A DNA stretch of 64,000 nucleotides, taken from positions 2,666,001 through 2,730,000 of the forward strand of contig OZ253959.1 in NCBI GenBank assembly GCA_965267425.1, read 5' to 3'. A program made the position numbers and the translations under genes. Shown here one piece after another: positions 26,401 to 33,070 of this stretch. The DNA comes from G965267425 sp965267425 (GTDB taxonomy: Bacteria > Bacteroidota > Bacteroidia > Flavobacteriales_E > Vicingaceae). How positions within the stretch are numbered: position 1 is the first letter of the stretch; each line of letters opens with the position of its first letter. The notes beneath the pieces are model-generated. The model was not told where the DNA came from. It worked only from the letters and a program-made list of their open reading frames with translations, and did no database searches.

Positions 26401-26745
26401 CTGTCTATCTGGTTTTAATACTCCAAACTCGTCTACACCTCCAACATATATAAAACCATTATCAGCAACTGCCAATGAACGTATGGCAGATTCATTTGCT
26501 ACTTTGTATGATTTCCAACGATATCCATCAAATTCAAGTACACCTTCATTGTTGCCAAAAAACATAACACCTCTTTGATCTTGTGAAATCGCCCAGTTTT
26601 GAGGAGAAGCCTTGTAATGTTTTGAAGAGTAATTGGTAATGTTAGGATGGCCCAGATCAATATTAACCTGTGACCTTGTTTGCATAAACAACAAGCACAG
26701 CACTGCAAAGGCAATCCATGTATTCAACGTGAATCTCATTTTCAC
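23449..26745 (-). CDS. Propeller sensor protein with PP2C (SpoIIE) output domain
   Basis: A 1098-residue signalling protein. A signal peptide ends near TRSQ (about 26). Two-component-regulator propeller repeats cover roughly 45-650, with the signatures NGFIYVGGVDEFG, QGNIWLALSNG, NKIWLGGPDGLYHI. A Y_Y_Y domain follows (about 690-755), then a membrane span (about 766-788), a coiled coil (to about 835) and a SpoIIE-type serine phosphatase domain (about 840-1098, FAAVDCTGHGVPGAFVSVVGN and YLFSDGFADQFGG with the metal-binding aspartates). It differs from hybrid histidine kinases with the same sensor because a PP2C domain replaces the kinase. The cytoplasmic target is probably an anti-anti-sigma or similar partner; none is adjacent. 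A TATCTTTG box lies 41 bases upstream. Confidence 0.9.
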   Translation of the reverse strand: MKMRFTLNTWIAFAVLCLLFMQTRSQVNIDLGHPNITNYSSKHYKASPQNWAISQDQRGVMFFGNNEGVLEFDGYRWKSYKVANESAIRSLAVADNGFIYVGGVDEFGVLKPDRQGVLNYKSLVDEFNISRKNLGDVWKTHAASDGVYFMTNQKLFHYDGHRLKVWESESAFQSAYLVEGEYYINQLGIGLCILDNDSIKSLPHVGHFRNKRIYDIVPYEKDQMLVLTGESGIFSFYRRTKSNLIDEVKIKLNVSVGNLQPYNGNLLPGHLLAIGTWGHGLILTDSSGDLIQEVNFKAGLQDEVINAQFLDQQGNIWLALSNGISKVSFRNGLAKFGKQVNLKETIEDIETFEDKLFVATHTGVYYWKSSGKQGMFEKLQGIDEECWRLLSVRISGQNKLLIAENNGLYEYSEKGGVKLIYSCFPWSMHQSLVHPNKIFVGLDNGLQAIEWVNGKWIIQEEIKGVNESVFSIVELRKNQLWLGTLKSGVLKLEISHSAESNLDHRDVKRYDTTYGLPEGDVFVANAKSKVLFGTSEGIFEYDGNEDKFKKSERFSPNEIRIVHRMKEDWNGNLWIIAYKDNQYSYGFIDSENGEFVRKPLLPVAHEIVHAVHFDEKANKIWLGGPDGLYHIDPSQNRFDSTQYPVVIRRITLNDDSLLFAGAFANDSLDAIQMMQSSSKIDIPYSYNALTFEFASTYYYKSEQNIYQYKLVGFNDTWSPWTNERKAVFTNLKEGTYSFVVKSKNAYNEESISSPYSFTILSPWYRTIWAYLGYAVVGGLFVWMVVVLYTRRLKDIIKEKTSEVVAQKEEIVKQKNEVESQRKLLEMKNADILSSINYARRLQLAILPEEKIINEYLKDSFIYYQPKDIVSGDFYWVEKVNGASGMNKTLFAAVDCTGHGVPGAFVSVVGNSGLNRAVNEFGLTQPAMILEKLNEVVVDTLSRGNEEVQDGMDISLCAIDYENMKLEFAGAHNSAYLVRDNIAHMDIGLNGSGRPFSEDLMEIKADKQPVGYYEYREKFKHNEVKLQKDDCIYLFSDGFADQFGGPHGKKYNYIRFKKFLISIHHKPMAEQHELIRKEFEKWKGDEDQIDDVIVFGVKI

Positions 26746-26785
26746 TTAATGAAGAAATAGTCTCTAAATGAAGGCTATAGCTGGT

Positions 26786-26793
26786 CAAAGATA
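26786..26793 (-). promoter_or_regulatory. -7 promoter box of the sensor gene
   Basis: On the minus strand TATCTTTG fits TAnnTTTG, 40 bases upstream of the start at 26745. No -33 box at normal spacing is clear. Confidence 0.4.
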
Positions 26794-26845
26794 CGGATTC
26801 CCAGAAATTTTGATTTTCCAGGAGCGCTAATCAATTCCAATCAAA

Positions 26846-29800
26846 TCATTGCTCTATGGCAAACTTGTGCATTTGTTGGCTTCCTTCGAAACTGATCCTC
26901 AATTGGTACATACCTCGAGGCAGGTCAGAAATATGAAGGGATTCATTGAAAAAACCATCCAATCTAAATGTTTGCTCAAGCACTTTACGTCCCTGTATGT
27001 TGAATATTTCAACCATACCCAATCCTGACTTTTGTGCAGATACTTCCAGTGCAATAAAATCATTTGCCGGATTCGGATAAACTTTGGATACAAACACCGA
27101 AGGCGTTGCAGGAATACCAGGAATACCTACCAAACCAAATGTGGGCTTCTTGATAGAACCTCTATTGGAACGAGAAGAATTTTTACTTTGGGCTTCTGTT
27201 GCAGTACAACCCGTTGGGTGATCAATTCCCATTACATAATACATATCATCTCCATTTGAAGGAGAAGTACCATCTGTATAGGATATAACATTACTGGGAA
27301 CGGTAGTTACCAAATTCCATCCATCAGTGTCGGTATATCTAAAACAATCGTATTGAGTGTAATTAAAATTTCCATGGTAATGCGTCCAAAGAACATTGTA
27401 GTCGTTTCCAAGTCCTCTGGTAATTACCGTGTGTATGGTGGTATGTGGTTCGCTCAATTCCGATTCTATTCCACAAGTATCTACCAATGAAATACGGTAT
27501 TTCCAGGGTCTTACCCAGGTGTCAGCAAAATTATCTGTATACAAACTTAGCGCTGCATATTCTACTGTATCTAGCAAATCAAATACCCCTTTAGATGTTG
27601 TTTCACGATACACTTTGTAGAAATCAATTGCTCCCCGACTTGTTGGTTTTTCCCAAAGCACCTGTGCTTTTCCTGTTAAGCTGTCAACATCAACGATACA
27701 GATTTCAGGAGTTTCAGGTTTTTGAGCCTCTACCGTTGCCGTAAATGCTGCCTTACAACCCACATTATCAGTGATAATGAGATCGTACTCTCCTGGTTGA
27801 ACACCTGTTAGATCTTGAGTAGTAGCAGAACCCGGAGTCCATTGATAAGTGAAATTTGGTGTGCCACCGGTATGCGAAATTAAAATGCTTCCACCAGAAC
27901 CTCCACAGCTTGCATGGATGATGGAATCCAGTGTTACATCCGTAGCATTATCATCGCTGAGAGCAACTGGAAACGTTTGAGAACAACTATTGGCATCCGT
28001 TATAGTAACTCGATAAACGCCTGCAGCAATTGAAGATAAGGTAGCGTTTGTTCCACCTCCGGGTGTCCATGAATAAGTATAACTTCCAGAACCACCACTT
28101 GCCAACACTGTCAAAATTCCGTCGGCTTGACCACATGTAGGTTCGGTTTCAATAAAAGATGTTGAGATAGCCGCGGGCTCCGTGATCACAAATTGCTCAG
28201 TGGTTTGACATTCATCGTCATCTGTTACTGTAATTTCATATGTTCCGGCACTTAAACCATTGATGTTTTGATTGGAATTACCATTTGACCATTGATACGT
28301 ATAAGGTGTTGCTCCTCCAGAAACGGAAATGGCCAAAGCACCATCAGCACCACCATTGCAACTAACATTAATTTGGTTTTGAATGGTGACACTTGGTCCG
28401 GAAACATCACTGACGATAACTTCTTCTTGAGCAGTACAATTGTTGGCATCCCAAACTGTCACAAAATAAATCCCTGCACTTAAGCTGTCCGCCGTTCCGG
28501 TGGTATCGCCACTTGTCCATAACCAATCATATGGACCGACACCTCCATTTACATTAGCCACCACAGAACCATCATTATTACCACACGTAGCATCTGTAAC
28601 ATTAAAAGAAAAAGTCATGGAATCACATAAGCTATATTTGGCCAAAAACATATCTTCCATGCCCAGGCTTATTAAATTATTGGTTCCAGTTCCCGGATCG
28701 AAATCGGCTATTCCAGTATAAGCGCCTCCAATGTACAATCCATTGTTATTGTCTTGAACAATTGACAAGGCATTGAAATCTCCATTTCCAATAATAGCTT
28801 CAGCCCAATTTAAATTTCCTGACCCATCATAACTGGCAAAAAACAGATCCTGACTTCCCGATCCACTTAGGTTATGCACATTGGTAGAAGGATCAAAATC
28901 GACTGTTCCTGAGAATAACCCAGTAACCAGTACATCACCGGAATTGTTGAGATTAATAGTTGTAGCCGCGTCGGCACCACTTCCACCTAATCCCATAGAC
29001 CAATCTAATGACATTGAACTATTGTACCTCAATACAAACATGTCTTCACTTCCATTACTTACAATGCTATCCATTCCATTCACAGGATCGGTTTGCAAGG
29101 TATTGCTAAAGCTTCCACTCAAAAAGATATTGTCCTGACCATCAATTCTTATCCTACCTGGACTTGTATAATTCAATCCTCCTATCTGATAGGTGTTTTG
29201 ATACACACCATTGCTATTCAATTTCCACAAGAAAACATCTGAAATACCTCCGGCAGTGATATTATTTGTCCCTACTCCTGGATCAAAATCCGCAGTTCCG
29301 CTAAGTGCTCCATAAACAAATACATCGGAATTGCTATTCACTTCCATGTCGTATGATTCGATAAATGTTGCTCCCGTTCCTACACTTTCGGACCACAAGT
29401 AATTTCCACTGGAATTTAATTTTGTAACGAAAATGTTTGTTCCCGTTCCACTGTTGTGGGTGGCTGTACCAATTCCAGGATCCATGTCAGCAATACCGCT
29501 AAAAAATCCTGCGATGTATATATTTCCTTGAGCATCTACATCCACAGAAGTGATCATGACCGAATCTGTGCTTGAAAATTGTCGCACCCATTGAAGCGCC
29601 GCAGCAGAATCATACTTCACCAAAAAACCATCAGCATTACCATTGGGAGTTAAGTTGGCCATAGATGAACCAACATCAAAATCTGTAATGGTGTCAAACT
29701 TTCCAACAATGTAAACATCATCGTTTCCATGCACGTGCAAATCATAAGGAATCACAAAAGAAGGATTGGAAATTGAATAAGCTTCGTCATAAAGTCCGTC

Positions 29801-30061
29801 GGAAGAATATTTCGCCATGAATCCATCTACCAATCCATTAGCGAATAACACTCCATTTCCTGCTCCTGGATCAAAATCCACTATGAATCCAAAAACTCCA
29901 CCAATTAATAAATCATCATTAGATAAAATTTCGACTCTACCGTTGATATCAACAGCTGTTCCTCCAATGCTACGTGCCCATGATAAATTCTGAGCTTTCA
30001 AAGGAGAAAACAATAGGATATACGCACATACAAAAATCCAAGGCAGTAACGTTTTTTTCAT
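26846..30061 (-). CDS. Large secreted repeat protein with SprB-type repeats and T9SS sorting domain
   Basis: A 1071-residue secreted protein. A signal peptide ends about residue 23. Residues 30-475 hold seven related units, each with a DFDPG-x-G-type motif and a following Lys-Tyr-(Asn/Asp)-Ser motif. Residues 478-780 hold four SprB-type repeats of about 75 residues, each with Thr/Ser-Cys-Gly near its start and SAGTYEITVTDxxxC-like ends. A fibronectin-like segment (about 785-970) follows, and residues 995-1071 form a type IX sorting domain (KVYPNPANDFIALEV, MVEIFNIQGRKVL, LPRGMYQLRISF). SprB is the mobile gliding adhesin of Flavobacterium; this protein is much shorter and its role in adhesion is inferred. 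Encoded alone behind a TAAATTTG box. Confidence 0.88.
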   Translation of the reverse strand: MKKTLLPWIFVCAYILLFSPLKAQNLSWARSIGGTAVDINGRVEILSNDDLLIGGVFGFIVDFDPGAGNGVLFANGLVDGFMAKYSSDGLYDEAYSISNPSFVIPYDLHVHGNDDVYIVGKFDTITDFDVGSSMANLTPNGNADGFLVKYDSAAALQWVRQFSSTDSVMITSVDVDAQGNIYIAGFFSGIADMDPGIGTATHNSGTGTNIFVTKLNSSGNYLWSESVGTGATFIESYDMEVNSNSDVFVYGALSGTADFDPGVGTNNITAGGISDVFLWKLNSNGVYQNTYQIGGLNYTSPGRIRIDGQDNIFLSGSFSNTLQTDPVNGMDSIVSNGSEDMFVLRYNSSMSLDWSMGLGGSGADAATTINLNNSGDVLVTGLFSGTVDFDPSTNVHNLSGSGSQDLFFASYDGSGNLNWAEAIIGNGDFNALSIVQDNNNGLYIGGAYTGIADFDPGTGTNNLISLGMEDMFLAKYSLCDSMTFSFNVTDATCGNNDGSVVANVNGGVGPYDWLWTSGDTTGTADSLSAGIYFVTVWDANNCTAQEEVIVSDVSGPSVTIQNQINVSCNGGADGALAISVSGGATPYTYQWSNGNSNQNINGLSAGTYEITVTDDDECQTTEQFVITEPAAISTSFIETEPTCGQADGILTVLASGGSGSYTYSWTPGGGTNATLSSIAAGVYRVTITDANSCSQTFPVALSDDNATDVTLDSIIHASCGGSGGSILISHTGGTPNFTYQWTPGSATTQDLTGVQPGEYDLIITDNVGCKAAFTATVEAQKPETPEICIVDVDSLTGKAQVLWEKPTSRGAIDFYKVYRETTSKGVFDLLDTVEYAALSLYTDNFADTWVRPWKYRISLVDTCGIESELSEPHTTIHTVITRGLGNDYNVLWTHYHGNFNYTQYDCFRYTDTDGWNLVTTVPSNVISYTDGTSPSNGDDMYYVMGIDHPTGCTATEAQSKNSSRSNRGSIKKPTFGLVGIPGIPATPSVFVSKVYPNPANDFIALEVSAQKSGLGMVEIFNIQGRKVLEQTFRLDGFFNESLHISDLPRGMYQLRISFEGSQQMHKFAIEQ
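27722..28630 (-). repeat. Four SprB-type repeats within the secreted protein
   Basis: The encoded units begin near DATCGNNDGSV, NVSCNGGADGA, EPTCGQADGIL and HASCGGSGGSI, and each ends with a Gly-x-Tyr-x(1-2)-hydrophobic-Thr/Ile-Asp-Asp/Ala motif. The units are diverged in DNA, so they are ancient copies and not a recent tandem expansion. Confidence 0.85.
28633..29974 (-). repeat. Seven DFDPG-type repeats in the secreted protein
   Basis: Units of about 60 residues carry FDPGAGNGV, FDVGSSMAN, MDPGIGTAT, FDPGVGTNN, TDPVNGMDS, FDPSTNVHN and FDPGTGTNN. Each is followed by a segment with Phe/Val-x-Lys-Tyr/Leu-Asn/Ser and a Gly-rich turn. The pattern suggests a beta-propeller with one unit per blade; the blade number is inference. 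Confidence 0.75.
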
Positions 30062-30090
30062 AGGAGAGTAGGTTATTCGGATTAATGTTT

Positions 30091-30098
30091 CAAATTTA
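30091..30098 (-). promoter_or_regulatory. -7 promoter box of the repeat protein gene
   Basis: On the minus strand TAAATTTG fits TAnnTTTG and lies 29 bases upstream of the start at 30061. It sits in the divergent region shared with rplU. Confidence 0.4.
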
Positions 30099-30166
30099 CA
30101 GGATTAATCCCGATTTTGAAGAATTGAATATCAAACAACAAATGTTCATGATTGGAAAATTATTCT

Positions 30167-30197
30167 TTTGTATTACGTAGAACTTTTATTATTTTTG
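30167..30197 (+). promoter_or_regulatory. rplU promoter
   Basis: TTTG at 30167-30170 and TATTTTTG at 30190-30197 are separated by 19 bases, matching the Bacteroidota -33/-7 arrangement well. It drives the rplU-rpmA transcript; the ATG is at 30223. Confidence 0.75.
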
Positions 30198-30222
30198 CAC
30201 CCCGATTTTTAATGAAGTCATT

Positions 30223-30858
30223 ATGTATGCAATAGTAGATATAGCAGGGCAGCAATTTAAGGTGACCAAAGATCAACAACTTTTCGTTCATCGATTGGAA
30301 GGCAAAGAAGGATCTAAAGTAGATTTTGACAGTGTTCTTTTGATTGATAACAACGGAAAAGTAAATGTTGGCGCCCCGGCTATCAATGGTGCAAGAGTTT
30401 CAGCGAAAATTCTTGAGCACATGAAAGACGACAAAGTTCTTGTATTCAAGAAAAAACGTCGCAAAGGTTACAAAAAGAAAAATGGACATCGTCAATATAT
30501 GACGAAGATCCAGATTGAAGGAATTGTTGAAAAAGGTGCTAAACCTGCTGCAAAAGCAACAGAAACAAAAGCCAAAGCTTCAACAGCTGCCAAACCAGCT
30601 GCTGAAACAAAAGCTGCACCAAAGGCTTCAACTGCAAAAGCAACTGCTGCTAAGAAAACGACTACAGCAAAAAGCACTGCTGCCAAAACAACGGCAACAA
30701 AAGCTTCAACTGCGAAGTCAACTGCAAGCAAACCAAAAGCTGCTGCAAAACCAAAAGCCGCTGCTGCGAAACCTGCAGCTAAAACAGCCGCTAAAAAAAG
30801 TGAAGGAACTGCAAAAAAAGCAGCACCTAAAAAAGATACAGACAAATCAGCCGAATAA
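30223..30858 (+). CDS. rplU: 50S ribosomal protein L21 with Ala/Lys-rich C-terminal extension
   Basis: L21 of the large subunit. Residues 1-105 (MYAIVDIAGQQFKVTKDQQL to YMTKIQIEGIVEKG) are the complete, normal-length domain. Residues 106-211 add an Ala, Lys and Thr-rich extension of low complexity, which doubles the protein. Similar tails exist on L21 and other ribosomal proteins in some Bacteroidota; it is basic and probably contacts rRNA or stays disordered. Followed 20 bases later by rpmA, the usual partner. No frameshift is seen and the frame stays open to a normal TAA. Confidence 0.96.
   Translation: MYAIVDIAGQQFKVTKDQQLFVHRLEGKEGSKVDFDSVLLIDNNGKVNVGAPAINGARVSAKILEHMKDDKVLVFKKKRRKGYKKKNGHRQYMTKIQIEGIVEKGAKPAAKATETKAKASTAAKPAAETKAAPKASTAKATAAKKTTTAKSTAAKTTATKASTAKSTASKPKAAAKPKAAAAKPAAKTAAKKSEGTAKKAAPKKDTDKSAE
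30538..30855 (+). repeat. Low-complexity Ala/Lys coding tract in rplU
   Basis: The tract is built of Ala, Lys, Thr and Ser codons in short irregular repeats such as TKASTAK, AKSTAAK and KPKAAAKPKA. The codons are mixed, so it looks like an old, selected extension and not a fresh slippage product. Confidence 0.8.
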
Positions 30859-30878
30859 TCCGGCCTAATTAATTAGTT

Positions 30879-31139
30879 ATGGCACATAAGAAAGGAGCAG
30901 GTAGCTCGAACAACGGAAGAGAGTCGGAAAGTAAACGGCTCGGGATTAAAATCTTCGGAGGTCAACAAGCAATTGCCGGAAACATTATTGTAAGGCAACG
31001 TGGAACAAAACATCATCCAGGAGAAAATGTGGGCATTGGAAAAGATCATACTTTGTTTGCATTGATTGACGGTACCGTAGAGTTTAGAAAAAAGAAAGAC
31101 AATAAGTCCTTTGTTTCGGTGATGCCGACTCAGGGATAA
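30879..31139 (+). CDS. rpmA: 50S ribosomal protein L27
   Basis: An 86-residue L27 near the peptidyl transferase centre. The N-terminus MAHKKGAGSSNNGRESESKRLGIK has the conserved start directly after the initiator, without the cleaved leader found in Firmicutes. GGQQAIAGNIIVRQRGTKHHPGENVGIGKDHTLFALIDG is the rest of the family core. It is 20 bases downstream of rplU in the standard pair, and followed by a hairpin before serS. Confidence 0.97.
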   Translation: MAHKKGAGSSNNGRESESKRLGIKIFGGQQAIAGNIIVRQRGTKHHPGENVGIGKDHTLFALIDGTVEFRKKKDNKSFVSVMPTQG

Positions 31140-31162
31140 TGATCAGATATTTAAAAATTCTG

Positions 31163-31210
31163 ACTCCTGTTGAGCTGGCCATAAGGTAGTTTAGCAGGAG
31201 TTTTTTTGTT
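31163..31210 (+). terminator. Terminator between rpmA and serS
   Basis: ACTCCTG at 31163-31169 pairs with CAGGAGT at 31195-31201 around a 25-base loop, then T7-G-TT follows. It should end the rplU-rpmA transcript. Its T run ends about 6 bases before the serS ATG (31216), so no serS promoter can lie downstream of it; see the finding. Confidence 0.75.
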
Positions 31211-31215
31211 TTCAG

Positions 31216-32490
31216 ATGTTAGATTTACATAAACTTAGAACAGACCACCAAGACATCATTGAGCGGTTAAAAATTCGAAACTTAGATGCAAATGAGCTCA
31301 TTGCTTCTATCTTGGAATTGGATGAAAAAAGAAGAACCACTCAACAATCACTTGACAATTTGCTTGCCGAAGCAAATCAATTGAGTAAATCAGTTGGTCA
31401 ACTCTTTAAAGAAGGTAAAAAAGAAGAAGCAGAAGCCATTAAAAGTAAATCTGCAGATCTGAAGCAAGCCAGTCACGACAAGCGGGAAGAACTGCGTGAA
31501 TTGGAACATAAAATTCGTCATGAATTATTGCAAATCCCAAATGCTCCCAATAAAAAAGTCCCATCAGGTAATACGGATGAAGACAATTTAGAGCTGAGGC
31601 AAGAAGGACAAATTCCCAAACTTCATGACAACGCAAAACCTCATTGGGACCTTGCTTCAGAATACAATATCATAGATTTTGAACTCGGTACAAAAATTAC
31701 GGGAGCAGGATTCCCTGTTTATCGTGGAAAAGGCGCTCAATTGCAAAGAGCACTTATCAACTTTTTTCTGGATCGTGCCAGATCAGCTGGTTATGAGGAA
31801 GTCCTTCCTCCTCTGCTGGTAAATGAAGATTCCGGTATTGGAACAGGTCAATTGCCTGATAAAGATGCCCAAATGTATCATGCCAGAGAAGATAATTTAT
31901 ACCTGATTCCTACTGCAGAAGTTCCCGTTACCAATATATACAGAGATGTGATTTTACATCAAGAGGATTTCCCGGTAAAAAATACCGCTTATACCCCTTG
32001 TTTCAGAAGAGAAGCAGGTTCATATGGAAAAGACGTGCGAGGGTTAAACAGGCTTCATCAATTTGACAAAGTTGAAATTGTTCAACTGACACACCCTGAC
32101 CATTCATATGATGTCCTGGAAGAAATGGTTGCTTATGTAGAGTCTCTGTTGAAAGAACTGCAACTTCCATACAGAACATTAATGTTGTGCGGAGGGGATT
32201 TAGGCGTGGCCGCTGCCATGACCATTGATTTGGAAGTGTTTTCCGCTGCTCAACAAAGGTGGTTAGAAGTTAGTTCTGTTTCTAATTTTGAAACGTATCA
32301 AGCCAACCGCTTGAAACTGCGATTCAAAAATACAGATGGAAAAACAGAACTGGCACACACATTAAATGGAAGTGCATTGGCTCTTCCCAGAATTTATGCT
32401 TCTATCCTTGAAAACAATCAATCCGAAAACGGAATTATCATTCCAGAGGTATTGGTACCTTATACTGGATTCGAAATGATACAGAAATGA
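31216..32490 (+). CDS. serS: Seryl-tRNA synthetase
   Basis: Class II synthetase charging tRNA-Ser, 424 residues. The N-terminal long helical arm that holds the tRNA covers about 1-110 (MLDLHKLRTDHQDIIERLKIRN onwards). Motif 2 contains FRREAGSYGKDVRGLNRLHQFDKVE, and motif 3 LNGSALALPRIYASILENNQ, both typical of SerRS. TAEVPVTNIYRD is the serine-pocket region. The ATG sits directly after a terminator-like hairpin. The stop overlaps the start of the following lipoprotein gene by 4 bases (ATGA), so those two are coupled. Confidence 0.96.
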   Translation: MLDLHKLRTDHQDIIERLKIRNLDANELIASILELDEKRRTTQQSLDNLLAEANQLSKSVGQLFKEGKKEEAEAIKSKSADLKQASHDKREELRELEHKIRHELLQIPNAPNKKVPSGNTDEDNLELRQEGQIPKLHDNAKPHWDLASEYNIIDFELGTKITGAGFPVYRGKGAQLQRALINFFLDRARSAGYEEVLPPLLVNEDSGIGTGQLPDKDAQMYHAREDNLYLIPTAEVPVTNIYRDVILHQEDFPVKNTAYTPCFRREAGSYGKDVRGLNRLHQFDKVEIVQLTHPDHSYDVLEEMVAYVESLLKELQLPYRTLMLCGGDLGVAAAMTIDLEVFSAAQQRWLEVSSVSNFETYQANRLKLRFKNTDGKTELAHTLNGSALALPRIYASILENNQSENGIIIPEVLVPYTGFEMIQK

Positions 32491-33047
32491 AAAAAATCGT
32501 TCAATTAAGCATCATAGCTGTTTTGTTCCATGGAACATTTATGACATCATGCCAATCTCCTCATCAGTCATATATTGATCAAATTGACAGTCTTCAGGTT
32601 TTGGTTGATTCTTCTGAACAAATGTTTCAATCCATTGATACATCATTGGTATATGGAAATTTAAGAACTGCAGAGTCCAATTTTGAAGAAGTTTCGAATT
32701 ATTATGACACCTTGACTCGTGACGTGGCCTTTTTATTGGATGAGTATTATGCATACAGAAAGGCATATAAAAAGTGGGGAGGTAAAATCAAGCCGTTTTA
32801 TGATGAATTTGAAGTAGTGCGCATGCAGCTGGAAGATTTAAAAACGGATTTGAAAAAGGATCTTGTACCTGCAGATAAAATCCAGGAATACTACGATCAT
32901 GAAATGATCCATGTAAATGATATGATGGAAATTGTGGTTTCGATGAAAACAGGACTAGAGCTAATTCATCCTAAATTTGAATTATCCGATCAGAAAATTT
33001 CTACATTACTGGATTCATTGCGTCAGGAAAATAATGCCGACCTTTAA
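32487..33047 (+). CDS. Predicted lipoprotein, helical
   Basis: A 186-residue protein with lipobox cysteine C22 (FMTSCQS). The mature part is highly charged and alpha-helical with heptad-like stretches (QIDSLQVLVDSSEQMFQSID, EVVRMQLEDLKTDLKKDL), suggesting a coiled coil. I do not recognise a named family. Start overlaps serS; the TPR protein gene follows 23 bases later. Similar small lipoproteins occur between serS and a TPR gene in related genomes as far as I recall, so a conserved envelope role is plausible but unproven. Confidence 0.75.
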   Translation: MKKIVQLSIIAVLFHGTFMTSCQSPHQSYIDQIDSLQVLVDSSEQMFQSIDTSLVYGNLRTAESNFEEVSNYYDTLTRDVAFLLDEYYAYRKAYKKWGGKIKPFYDEFEVVRMQLEDLKTDLKKDLVPADKIQEYYDHEMIHVNDMMEIVVSMKTGLELIHPKFELSDQKISTLLDSLRQENNADL

Positions 33048-33070
33048 AACCATTGTTTTAGCAATCGGTT

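Noticed and set aside
28633..29974. Possible CRISPR-like or tandem DNA repeat
   Set aside because: The repeat is at protein level only; the DNA copies are diverged and there are no spacers.
30492..30868. Long frames on both strands across the rplU tail (117 residues each)
   Set aside because: They are shadows of the Ala/Lys low-complexity coding tract; composition is that of the complement or shifted GCA/AAA codons.
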